From positions 35,671,230 to 35,735,229 of the forward strand of contig NC_088677.1 in the NCBI RefSeq assembly GCF_950023065.1: a stretch of DNA of 64,000 bases. The letters run 5' to 3'. Source of the stretch: Planococcus citri. Lineage: Eukaryota; Arthropoda; Insecta; Hemiptera; Pseudococcidae. The notes under the pieces are model-generated. The model did no database searches. It saw nothing but the letters and a program-made list of their open reading frames with translations, and was not told where the DNA came from. A program made the position numbers and the translations under genes. Below, piece by piece: positions 25,110 to 37,077 of the stretch; position 1 is the first letter of the stretch; each line of letters starts with the position of its first letter.

Positions 25110-26529
25110 TCATAGTCGATCGATATCGGGAACAATTTGATCATTGTCGTGAGACGAAGAATAGTATTTTGAGCGATGAGTAAACCAAGGATGATCTAAA
25201 ATATCGCCTGCTGGAAGCCGTTCGTTCGGATCTCGTCGCAGTAAACTTCTAATCAAACATTTAGCTTTAGGAGATAGATTTTCCGGTATTGTGAAATATC
25301 CGCGAGATATTTTTGCAAATAACGAAGAATGATGTAGATCGTTAAATGGATATCTGCAAAAAATAAATAAAAAAAGTTTATTAGTTAAAATTGGGATTGA
25401 ATACAATGAGGAAACATTTTCAGAGGGGGTTACAAATTTAAGATGACTGAAGAATTTGAAACCTAATTTTCCAAAACATAAAATTCAAATATCTACCCAA
25501 AATAATGAAATGAAATTTCAAGTAAAAAAATAGGTAAAAATTTGGCTTTTGATTAGGAATTTTGAAAATCATCAAAAAAGCGAACTTACTCTGACAAAAA
25601 AAATTTTTAAAAAAGGGAAAAACAAATTTTACCCAAAAATATTACAATTGAAAAAAACGTTTAAAAAATAGGCCTTTCAAATAAACTTTATTTCGCCAAA
25701 AAATAAAATTTTAGCAAATGAAATTTTGAATTCTAAACAAATTTTTAAAAACAATTTGTAGAAAATTTGTTCTCAGAAAGTAAAATCTTGTAAAACGAGT
25801 AAAATCTTGGAAAATTCCAAACAGACTTGGAAAATGAACAAATTCAATTCAAAAATCACTAAAAATTTAAAAAAGAATTTAAATAACCAACAAAAATGAA
25901 CTAAAACGAGCAAAAAAGTAAATAAAGTGCAAATTTCAACTTCAAAAAAAAAGGTAAATTTTTTAAAAATATGAATTTGGCTATAATTGGAAAAAATGAA
26001 TCAATTCCACAACTGAGAACTGAACTTATCGAAAAAAATCATTAAATTAAAAATCAGTTTCTCAACTTGTCACTTCCCCACTACTTTTCCCTCACGTACG
26101 TTTAATCATCAAAATCATCCATCATCAAAATCATCCATCATCAAAACCAAGTTTCAACGAAACCAGAAAAACTTATAGTTACCTAAATTGACATCACTGT
26201 TTTTAAAAAAAACCATCCTAATGTTTAATTAACGAGAATTTCGTTATACACGTTTGTAAAAAGGTGAGAAAAAAACTAGGGCAAAGTTCGCGGTATTCAA
26301 TCAAGCTTGTAAAAGAAAAATTTCAAAGTTCACTAACCTTCCTACTAACATAGTGTACAGAATAATGCCCAAACTCCATATATCGGCTGCTCTACCAGAA
26401 TACTTGGCATGACTTCGTAATATTTCCGGACTGACGTAGGCCGGACAGCCTCTTTTATCTTGCAATTCATCCGAATGAATGTCTTCTAATAATATAGCAT
26501 CTTCTAACGTTTCTAATCGTATGTGCGTT
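25110..26529 (-). CDS. Tribbles-family pseudokinase, last two exons (partial at the 5' end)
   Basis: Exons on the minus strand are 26529-26338 (192 nt) and 25353-25110 (244 nt with stop). They join in frame as GR|YPF and give the last ~144 residues. The first exon starts after the kinase catalytic loop. It has THIRLETLEDA where a normal kinase has DFG, the degenerate metal-binding site typical of Tribbles, then GCPAYVSPEIL and AADIWSLGIILYTMLVG. The second exon has YPFNDLHHSSLF, SPKAKCLIRSLLRRDPNERL, the DHPWF MEK-docking segment, and a C-terminal tail with DQIVPD, the COP1 ubiquitin-ligase binding motif. Tribbles proteins bring substrates such as C/EBP or String/Cdc25 to ubiquitin ligases and modulate MEK and Akt signalling. 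The upstream exon must donate two bases of a split codon. It should carry the N-lobe and the LRDLKL-like loop, but was not found between 26.5 and 64 kb and may lie outside the window. The protein cannot be assigned to TRIB1, 2 or 3. Confidence 0.9.
26105..26148. repeat. Short tandem repeat, 16-bp unit
   Basis: The unit ATCATCAAAATCATCC occurs twice perfectly (26105-26120, 26121-26136) and then partially. It lies in the intron between the two Tribbles-like exons. Confidence 0.8.
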
Positions 26530-29500
26530 CTGCAATAAAAAAATAATAAAAATAAAAATCAAATAGGAAAATGGTCGATTAAAGAAAAAAAATTGGTAAA
26601 CTAGACTCTGTCTCCTACTCCCCCTGCCCTTCACGTTTCTACAATACGGGCATCGTAAAATAGGTCCAGTCCATTACATGAGATAATATTATTTCATAAT
26701 TATACTATCTTCGCGATGAAAACATTTATGTAAAAAAAAAAATGTTCGCAGTGATTCTTAAACATGTTAATGTACTCTACTACATACAATATGTCAATGT
26801 AAACGGGGCTAATCTCTTTAACCACGTGTGCAATGTATACTTATAATATTATTATTTTATCGATATGATTCATAATGCAACTCGATAATAGTGACGTTTA
26901 TGACACAGTATGGCACGCTTCTTCAGATACGTTTACCCCGGTGGCCTTTCTTTAATGTGTAAAAACTATTCAATATGGTAAGGGAAAAAAAGCCAAGTAG
27001 GTAAGGTACTTGACGGATTTCCATACATACGTACAATGTCATATGGAAACGTTTTAATCGAGTTACAATGATAATTATACATCAGATTATGAAAATATCA
27101 AAGTCAGTTTCTGTTCTAGAGTCTTGTAGGATTGTCGAGGTTAAACAATGACCATTTTTATACTGCAGCATATCGGTCCTTGACCACATTCTTCTTGAAA
27201 TAATCAATATCGATCAATTTAAAATTAATGGTTTACAAAAAAAAAAAAAAATCCCACTATACGGTCGCAAATATGAACACATGCAACTTGTACTCAGCCT
27301 ATATATCCTTTGCAATACCCAATTACCCACACCGGCCACCACGCCACCAGGTGCCCATCTTATCCTAAATTATAGTACGACGAAACCTTAAAATCGAACC
27401 GAAGACGGATTCGAATCGAAATTCGCTTCGTAAACTGCATGTAATAGATTCCTAGTACAATAATTTAATAATCGAGCACGAGTATAGAGTAATGTTGCAA
27501 TATTGGATATTCGGTAAGTATTGCAAGACGCTTAGCAACCTTTGGCTGTCACTTTTATGGCGCCCATTAGCACTTGTAACACTTGAGTAATGCTTACATT
27601 TACCGTTACTTAAGAAATGCAACTGGTGTTGCAACTTGGTGCCACTATACCAGATTATTCGTCGACGCGACTACAACAAAGAGAAACGTACGCTCTATGT
27701 TTGTTATTCAGGAAGATAGAAATATCTTCCTGTTAGCTACGTATTCGCAAATAGGTCCCTAGGTCTCAATTCTACAATAATAATAACCCAGAACGAATCA
27801 AATCCGGTTTAAAACTTTTGTTGGGGAACAAAATTATGTACATGCGTAAGAAATTAATGCGACACTATTCGAGTTTTACTCGTAACTAGATAATTTTTAA
27901 AAAGTCATTCTTACCATCTTTTTCGTTTATTCATTTTTATAATACTGTTTCAAAATTTTATCAAACTGAAAACTGACTAAATCGTGTTTTCACGTTGCAA
28001 AAGCATTCAAATCATTCAACTTCAACTTCTCGAACTTCTACACTTTTCTCTCTCTCAGAGCTACTCATAGCACAGACCATATCCATACAAATCGACTTTG
28101 TATGTATTTGTATAATTCTGAAAAAAGTCAAAAGGTGTCTCCAGCTTTCCATTTTGAAAAAATAATATGACAAACTGGGTGGCGAAGGAAGAGAAATTGA
28201 GGAGTATAATAACGTCAATGGTCAAACCACATTTTCAACTTTTTTCGAAATCGAATGCTTGCAGGGGACACTGAAGGGTCATATCCAAAAAATAAGCCAC
28301 TGCATGAACTCAGTTTAGATTCGACCAGATCTAATCACATCAAAGTTTTGATTGGATCAGATCCAATCATTTTCTCCTGACTACTCTATGTTTGATTTAT
28401 TTGAAATTGCCTAATCTGAAATGAAGGAGCAAAAATTCGAGCCTGCATAACCCTTCTCTTTCGCTTTCAATTTAGGCCATTTTATCAAACAACTTTTTTG
28501 TCTTCAAAAGCTCTATTAAATCAATGTCCTGAAGTTTCAAATTTTGAAACTCCCCCTTCAACTCTGTCAACAGGCATTTCAGAGAAATCAGACACATTGG
28601 GACAAAAGTCATCCCTTCTTGCTCAATTAATAAAAGGAGTTCTATTCCAATCAGTGATGATCGTTTTCTGACCATTTCTTCGCAAGACCAGACTACAAAA
28701 GCTGTATTTTTCGGAAATGAAAAGGAATAGTACAATATATTCTATCTACTAGACTGTGAAAAAAAACTGAATAATCTCGAGTATCAGTTCGCGAATAAAT
28801 CTGGGTGGTCTTAAATCATCGCCAAATGAATTTCCAGTCAAACCCCTTTTCTGACAGAGAAACAACCCATCCAACAAACAAACTCGAATTACTCGAGTAT
28901 TTGCGCTTCAACTTCAAGGTGCGCAACCAACTCATAGGTAAAAAAAAAATCTCAATGTATAAATTGATTTCACGACGCAGAGCCCGAGATGCTATAAAAT
29001 CGAAGCGACCATGTCGTTGACCAATAATTAGTGTTGCGTCACGACATTCTTCTTATTCTTCTTTCCTCTATGGTATACGAGGTAGGTACACGGCGGATGA
29101 ACAAAGTTGAGTATATTTATGAAGTTCTGCAGCAGGTTCAACAACCGCTAACGTAATTGCGTGCACGGTGCATCGTCGGCGCTCAACTAAATGCATTTTA
29201 ACAACGCTTTTGTTATTCCTGGAAGTGTGACGACCAATTTCCTCGAAGGTATACCTCGATTCGCGAAACGTCGGCGTCGATGTAGTTTTCTTTCATTTAA
29301 TTCAAGTAGTAGGTACCTAGGTACTAGGTAGTGCCTACATAATGGAAAAAAAACTACATTGTTTTCCTTTGGAATAAGGTACATAATATGTATGGTCTGA
29401 TCTTCACGTTACATAAACTGGTTTTGAAAAAATATACCTTCCTACTCATCTTTTTATCAATTTTAAATCTCTTACAAATTCTACAAGTAGGTACGAATTA

Positions 29501-31829
29501 TTGTATCAATTTACTAAAAATTATTCAGATTTTTATCGAACAACAATTTTTTTCCGAAACTTGGAGTCAAATTCGTCTCGTATTCGACGTAGGCTATACC
29601 GGAAGCATAAAGTTATTCTGGTATTGCTATACGTGAAGAAATATCGACAGCTGTGCACTCATTAATAAACAAGCTCATTTACCATTGTCTGCTCATGAAT
29701 CCGCGTTTATTTAGAAAAAAAACTATTAGTTAATTAGTTTACGGAAATACACGCTATTTGACCTCAAAAGAATTTTTCTATAAGGTAAACATGAAACTTA
29801 TGAAATATTGTTTTCATTTTTAAATTCTTTCCAACCAGTTCAATTTTGACAAAAGAAGTATGTATTCGTCACGAACTGGTGATTAGAACGTGTGACAGAA
29901 CACGTTCTTTTGAGACGAGCAAATTGATTTACAGGATGTCCCAAGTTATGATATTTTTTTGGCGAACATCGAATTGATAAGGCTTAAAATTATTTTTCGA
30001 GGGGAGGTGAATATTCTTCTACAAAAAGATTGAGAGGATACGAATTTCAGAATCACATCCTTCAAAAAAGGAAAAGCTTAGGAGAGTCCATTACTTTTTT
30101 CATCAAGATTTGAGCCACTAGTGGCTGTCCTGATTTCAACTGACATCTCTCCATGTCCCTTAGTCTTCAGCTATGGCACTATGCTGCTGCTGCAACTCAT
30201 CTCAATCTATCCGTGATCCATCCAGGAAGAGGGTGGAGATTTTCCTCTATGTACACCTGTAGCCTGAGACATTCCAAGCCGATGTATGCTTGAAATTTCG
30301 AAAAATTTGTCTATTCTCCCCACCTAATTATGTAATACCCAAGTTCAATCAGCATTTCACGAGGATTGCCTGAAATTGAGAACATTTAATGAAAAATCCA
30401 GCAACTGCCAGCTCTCTGTATCCCCTTAACTTATAATTATCACCTAGCGATGCATCACGTTACAGTTAAATTACAAAACAATCAAATCTCCCAATCCCAA
30501 TGCAAGTGCAAGTCGCCAAAAAATCCACCGCTCGTTTCAATTCCAAACACATCTTCGATGGAGTGAAGATTACACGCTGTTAAAATTACTTTCAGGCGAT
30601 CTGTTAAGTAATATAACTATAATACACGGGCGTTTATAAAACGCTATTATCTTGTCAAGATTGGCACATAGTCACACCCTCATCGAGCCGATTATAATTT
30701 GTTAAAGTTGTGCTGTGCTGTGCTGTAATATACACAACATACTGCAGAAAGGTCCGAGCTCGAGCCATATCGTATGTTTGTTACGTTATATTATCCGTCT
30801 GCTTTGCACTGATTCATAGACCAGCTCGTGACAACATTTTACTCACGCTCGCGTAAGTGATTGCAAACACACCACTCGCCAGTGATACGTACAACTGCGA
30901 GCCTTAAGCCCATCGCGGTCTACGACCGACGACTAATTTATCAAATGGCAATTACGCATATTTTATTAAAACCATCTGCAAATACAAATACACTGTACCT
31001 AGACCTACGTAGGTATCTGTAGTGTATACGCGGTATACCTGGAGTACGTCTATGTCTCTCTATGGTGTATTCATATACGTGAGCTATAACAGCCTAAATC
31101 CATTTGCGTAATGTTAAGGTACCTTACCTGCTCTGCTGTTACCTATCGTTTGTTTCTTCATCTGTCTGACAACAGTTGCAATCCAGTCTGGTTTAGTTTA
31201 GGTGCTGCGGTGTAGGCGAATCGGTTCTCTATTGCAGTATTTGCACTTAAATTGCGTTTATTGTTCTTATTTTTTACGTCGTCGGGTCATTTTGTCATAA
31301 TGCAGTGAAAATTGCAGAAAAAGTTGAGAAAGTTTCTTGAAAGGGTTCGAGGAGGAAGAGAGGGAGAGGAGGTCGTGGCTCATTAGAAGTATTTCCTTTT
31401 TTTATTCGTTGGTTTTATGCAACTCCTGTGCTATTTTCATTTTTTTTTTTTGAAAGGGGGAGAAAAAAGGATAGGACTAGGTGATTGACCCCCCCCCCCG
31501 TTCCCTTTGAAAGATCCTTTCATGATCGCAAGGAAAATAAAGGATACCAAACTGACTTGACTTTTTTTCATATTGTCGCCCCCCCCCCCTCCAAGTTGTT
31601 GGGTTTTTGAGAAACAAATTCCTCAGGTCATCATTTGATGTTTCCCAAGCCGAAAGAAAACTGTATTTGGAAGCAGACTTCTCTCATTCGTCTCAGCACA
31701 ACTTCGAGATGTATTTGTATTCAAGACTGGAAGGTGCCCCAACGGGTAGAAAATTTTTTGAACCAGACACAGCTAAATTAAAAAAGCTTGCAAAATATAT
31801 ACAATTGTACATCATCACTCAAAATTTCA
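26530..31829. other. Upstream of the visible Tribbles-like exons: no further exon identified
   Basis: Searched by eye on the minus strand for the missing kinase N-lobe and not found. Contains the repeat at 28.3 kb, GGTACCTA words near 29310, and C runs at 31489-31499 and 31579-31589. A tiny frame 29296-29255 (MKENYIDADVSRIE then GTATAC) ends in phase 0, but its donor is weak. Confidence 0.4.
28250..28480. repeat. Dispersed copy of the GATCAGATC repeat
   Basis: ATCAAAGTTTTGATTGGATCAGATCC at 28339 onward closely matches the block at 63112 and 63234, and the flanks (AGATCTAATCACATC) also agree. No gene lies in it. Confidence 0.45.
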
Positions 31830-32211
31830 GGCGCTGAAAAGCATTTTTCGATTTTTGGTCAATTTTCAAAAATCAAATTTGGGTCAAAATCTCAAAAAAT
31901 TAAAATGTCATCAAGTTGAACTAGAGTGCTGAAATTTGGTACGAATACCCTATTCTGAACCCACTGAATCTATTGGAAACAAATTCGAATCGTTCTAAGC
32001 GGTTCTGCAGCCTCCAGAGTACTTTAAAAATTCCAGAGTTTCAAAAAACGTCGCTTTTCCAAAATCGGTTTCTGCTACTTAATGAATTTTTCAAATTTTC
32101 AATTATGAAATGTAATATAGGGTTTTGAATGGTCAGAAATTGATTTTGAATTTTCGAAATACGACCGGACACTTCGGAATGGCTTGAAACTACCTCCAGT
32201 CGACTCAACAT
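31830..32211. repeat. Diverged dispersed repeat, copy 2
   Basis: Shares TTTTTCGATTTTTGGTC, CTATTGGAAACAAATTCGAA, CGGTTCTGCAGCCTCCAG and CTCCAGTCGACTCAACAT with the copies at 15.6 and 45 kb. It abuts the inverted-repeat element starting at 32212, which may have inserted into or captured its end. Confidence 0.45.
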
Positions 32212-32788
32212 TTTTCAACTCTATTTGAGAGGCGTTTCGCGATATGGGTCCTTGTGGTGATTCGATGTTTTTTTTTTTATTGGCGATTCCGACTTACTTT
32301 TTCACGAGAAATCGAATGGTGCAATCAGATTTCGCCTATCTCATCAACTTCTCGTTTTAAAAATTACTTGAACATGAATACTCAAAAACTCACATTTTTG
32401 GGAAATCAAAAAACAAAGTTTTTGTTTGTTTTTGATTTTTTTTTTTTTTAAAAAAAAGGTCGATGGAAAAATTATTTTATTGTTGTTACCTATGTAAAAT
32501 TTCATGGCGAATCCGAATTTCTCGGTATTTTTTTGCGGGGCAGTCTGTAACGTTGTGTAAATTCGGCTGTTCACCACAAGGTCCCTTTTCTAAATCACGG
32601 ATATCAGGCGATGATGAACGAATTTCGTCAAAATTTCTCATCCAACCTATGCGCAAGACAACACTGCACCCGAAAATCAAAAAAAAAAATCGAAAAAATC
32701 GAAGCAATTCGATGTTTTCTCTCTCCTGAAAAAATCGAAATATCACCACAAGGGCCCTTATCGCAAAACCCCTCTCATTTGTTGAAAT
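32212..32788. mobile_element. Diverged inverted-repeat element (MITE-like)
   Basis: The left arm (32212-32270) and the reverse complement of the right arm (32731-32788) share TTTCAAC, TTTGAGAGG, GCGATA, CCTTGTGGTGAT and TCGAT in the same order with scattered mismatches. A further CACCACAAGGTCCC copy lies inside at 32572-32585. No coding capacity is evident. The target duplication is unclear, so the outer limits are approximate. Confidence 0.6.
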
Positions 32789-33469
32789 TTTATAAAAAAT
32801 ATTCAATTTTCAAAATGGTGAATTTCTGAATTTTTCGCATTTTTGGCCCAAATTTGGTTGTTGAAAATTCATTAAAAATCAAAAAAGTATTAAAGCACCT
32901 GAAATTTTTGGTTAATGATGTTTGTATTTCACTCAGGTCAGGTACCTATAAGTGAAGAAAATTTTTCAAAAAAATTATCCAAATGTAATTTCTGGAACGC
33001 GGAGGTTTCTTGAAACGCATAAAAAATGTTTCATGATTCGATTCTCTACGATATAAATACCCATAGCTTCTTCAATTTCAAACATATAATATTTAACACA
33101 ATGATATATTTTTCATTTGTCCTTGAAAATTAAATAAACTACAGGTGGAATTTGTTTAAAAATTTATAAAAATTCAGTTTTTGCAATAATTGGCAATTTT
33201 TCTTCATCAATTTTAGAAGAATAGTAACATCTTCAATTAGCATTGTTAGACAACATTTGAAATTATTCTACAAATCCTTTCCGATACAAAGTGTAAAAAA
33301 CGAGACACTGAACATTATGAAAAAGTAAGACAAAAACAGTATCTTTAGCAGAACACTTATTTAAATTTTTCAATTGGGATGGAAGGAAAAATCAAAATTT
33401 TGCAAGTCCAAAAATTTTTCTGATTTTTTTCCAAAATAAAAACCAAACTATTAAACCAGCTAAATAATG

Positions 33470-33900
33470 TACAGGGTGTCTAGAAAATAAGTCACCAAAT
33501 TGAATGTAGAAGTATGTATAAATTTGATTTATGCATGATACATGTTAAACTTCATGAATCGATTGGTAGCCGCTTCGAGTCGCTATTTTTAAATTTCTCA
33601 GTCAGCAAAATAACCACAAAGAGGACTCAAATGAACCATTAATTTGATCTAGTTACTCGAATTTCAACAGTAGTTTCCAAAATCCATTTCTGCTAGTTCA
33701 AATCCAAACTGCAGGACATCTTTTTAAGAAGTGGAAAAACTAAAAAATAACCGGAGGCTTCAGAACCGTTTGAAATAATCTCGACTATCCCATCTGAATA
33801 GAACTTCATCAATTTTTAATTTTTCCAAAAGAAATAGACAAAAGTTGAATTTTTTAAAAAATATTCAAAAATCAAAAAATGAACTTCAATACTTCAAATT
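33470..33900. repeat. Diverged dispersed repeat, copy 3, next to a mariner-like terminus
   Basis: GGAGGCTTCAGAACCGTTTGAAATAATC at about 33753 parallels copies 1 and 2. A solitary TACAGGGTGTCTAG at 33470-33483 looks like a mariner terminus without an obvious partner nearby. Confidence 0.35.
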
Positions 33901-36658
33901 TTTCATTTTAGGATACCCTTTCAATTTCTCACTTAAAATTTTCAATCGTTTTAGTTTTAAGACATCTCCTGACTTGAAACTCAAAAAGAAAATTCGAACG
34001 TTCGAGCATATTAAAATCACGTTGAAAATTTCATCAAAACTTGACGAGCACTGTTTTTTTGTAATTTCTATTCCCAGATCACCTGAAGTACATATTTTCG
34101 AATTCATTTCGGCACAGTGCGCTTTGCCGCATCGCAAACGCCACTTAGATGGCACTCGGCCAACAATTTCATTCATGAAGAAGTGCACCACATAAGCCAT
34201 AGAGTTTCATAACTTGGCGATTTTCTAATACGTACCGAGTACATAGTTGAATTGAATTACACAGGTAAGGTAGTGTTAAGCTCGTCTGAAACAATACGTG
34301 CGTAACTTTCGGATGACGGTGAAGGTAAAACCGTAGCATCATCATTCGGCCGATACTTCTTCCGGCTCTTCCTTCATCATCATAGATCGCGATTTGCAAT
34401 TGATATTTATACGAGAGAGATGCAGTCTGTCGCAACATCCCCACCGAACGTTGAACCGGGAAATACTTGTTTTCGTATCAAAACTATTACGAGACATTTC
34501 CACTATACCCCGGACCCGTCCCGTCCTCAATCTAAGACTTGTAGGATGTAACTAACTAGTAGCTCTCTAGCTATGCGACTGACTTTACGCATACGTTACC
34601 GTGCAACTTTTCTGGCGTTGAATCATTAATACAGATACATACGAAGTATTCGCGTGACATAAGTCATATTATGTGCACTGTGTGTGCGTGTTTTTCTTTC
34701 CTTATTTGAAAATTGCCAATATAATAAAATATACAACCGACCATTGTAGGTACATGTAGTAGTAGTCGTAGGTACGTATAAAATTTCGAAATTGGGCGCG
34801 ATTTCAATATCTTACGTGCAGCTTGTAGATTTTTTTTATTATGTGGAATTCTACTCGGTATAAGAACACGATGACGACGGTGCATTCTGATTGTAAAATG
34901 ATTGGACGGTGGTTCGGTTTCAAAAGATTGGAATTTTAGTGTACTTCGTTGTCCAATAACTTACTACATATAAGTTAATTCATAAAGTGTTACTCAATTT
35001 TATTTTATAATGCTTCACCTATAATTGATTAAATTTAACAAGATGTCATTTTTCATAACGAGCTCTTTTTATTGGTTGCTAAACAACTATGTACATCGAT
35101 TGTTTACATAGATTATATGATAAACAAATATGAGTCTTTAATTCAGATAATGATGATGGATCTTAATCATTGCAAACTAATGGGGAAACGCAATTTCAAA
35201 TTATCCATATTTTCTATTTTCTTTTCCTCGTACCTCATGCTACAAAAAAATGGAATAAAGAATGAAATTTTCGAAAATCAAGAAAAAAATACCTATTTCT
35301 TCCAAAGTTTTTCAATTTTTTTTTTTTTTTTTTTTTAAATTTGAACCTTTAGAAAACATTACTTTCATAAATGTTGTCAAAATTGGACCTCAAAACACGA
35401 TTTCAGCTAAAATGTGACCACAGACGACTTTTTTCAACAAATAACTAACCACTAGACTGGGATATTTTAGAAAAATCCAAAAACTCTACAGCACCCTCAA
35501 CTCCACTTTTTGATTAGATTTTCAAAATGAAGCATTCTCAATTTCAAAGATCATTTTCAAACAAAATTCACACAATTTCCTCCAAACGTCTCAAAAATCT
35601 GAGGTAGAAAAAAAAAATGAAACATCCAATTCAAAACGTTAAATATCGATACGCTCTCATTATTCGCGAAATATCGTACCTATTTTATTATCACGCAGAT
35701 AGAGAAAGACTGTATTGAAAATTACGGAAATGCATCAGATGAATCGATGCGTTAACCAAATTACAATTGAGCGTTAAGAAGCATACGATAATTTATTGCA
35801 AATACCGAATAGGTACAGTACCGCAAAACAGACATTACAACGCCACCATCAAATAACCTAACGATGAAACTGGTTCCGCGTGTAAGTGTATTACACATTG
35901 TTACCTATTTTAACTCGAGTCGCGTTCGCAACTAGGAAACGATCGATGTAACTAAGTAATTCGCAATATGGTTATAAAATGTACCAATTTGTGGAATTAA
36001 TTTCGTAGGTATATCTGTCGTATATGTAGGTAGAAATTCTAGAGACTTCGAGTACCTAAATTTTTGCGGTATTGTACATCCAACTATAGAGATACAAAGA
36101 TAGCTTGGTAGGGTACATCGGATAGATAACGATAATTAATATATCGTCGAAATTCGTTATTAATTTATCAGGTAGGTAGAGAGGTACTACTTGGTTTATG
36201 TAATACGGTCATAAATACTCGTAAATAACCGAGAACTAATATTTCAAACTTTTCCTTTGTCGTATAGCTCAACTCAAATCAAATATAACGTCATGTTTGT
36301 TGCATGCGTTCGTTCTTCGGTCGTGTGTTGTATTTTGTTAAAATGTTGCACAACTTAATTCGCTAGTTTGACTGTTTCGCCAATACTAATCGATGATAAA
36401 TTATGAAAGAATTTTTCAAAACAAACGAGTAACTACACACCTAATATCTAATCGGTTTGCTCGAAAGTTGACTCGGTTGACAGTTTTGGAAAGTTTAGAT
36501 TGCATTTGGTTGCATTTATCTTTATGTAATAATTCATTGCATAGCTTTTTCTCTTCGTTGAATGTGCTTTATTCAATATTTTTTTCCTATGGAATTGTTT
36601 TTTTTTTCAATTTGTTTCACACTTACTTACCTATCATAGAAATTATTTTTTAAAAAAC
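33901..36658. other. No supported gene
   Basis: A GC-richer patch at 34100-34540 has overlapping open frames on both strands and a TATTTATA (TATAAATA on the minus strand) at 34403-34410, which could mark a minus-strand promoter. None of the frames resembles a known protein. Confidence 0.35.
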
Positions 36659-37077
36659 AGGGTTGTACAAAAATATATTTTTTTGAAAATAAAAACAAAA
36701 AAAACTTTTTTTTTGTTTTAAAACAGTTTTTTTCTTGTTTAAAACTATGTGTTTGAAACGTGTTTTAAACACAAATTCATTTGTTTTGGGTTCACCTGTC
36801 ATCAATTTTTAAGATGTGACCTCATAAAATAGCTGTAAGGCTCAAGAAATATTGAAAAATTGAAATGTAAAGAGAAAGACAAAATTTTTCTCTAAAAATA
36901 CAGTTTATTCAATTCCACTACTTTTTCAACAAGAAACTAAAAAAAAATGTATTTTTTTTAGGAAATTGGAGTTGAAAAAAAAACACGTTTAATACATAAA
37001 AAAACAGTTTTAAACGGCTTTTTTTGTTTAAAACACCGTTTTGTTTTTTTTTATTTGTTTTAAACATGTACAACCCT
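36659..37077. mobile_element. Short MITE-like element, hAT-type ends
   Basis: AGGGTTGTACA at 36659-36669 is repeated inverted as TGTACAACCCT at 37067-37077. Just inside both ends are long runs with TTTTAAAAC/GTTTTAAAC words, giving partial self-complementarity. The ends resemble those of hAT elements, and the flanking A-rich octamers are similar but not identical, so a target duplication cannot be confirmed. No gene inside. Confidence 0.6.

Noticed and set aside
29255..29296. 14-codon minus-strand start exon MKENYIDADVSRIE, phase 0
   Set aside because: Donor GTATAC is poor and the Tribbles-like exon needs a different phase.
32486..32829. Overlapping open frames on both strands around 32.5-32.8 kb
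   Set aside because: They lie inside an inverted-repeat element and are rich in Lys/Phe from A/T runs.
33845..34200. Mirror-image open frames of over 100 codons on opposite strands
   Set aside because: Both are side effects of stop-poor AT-rich repeat DNA, with no domain or splice structure.
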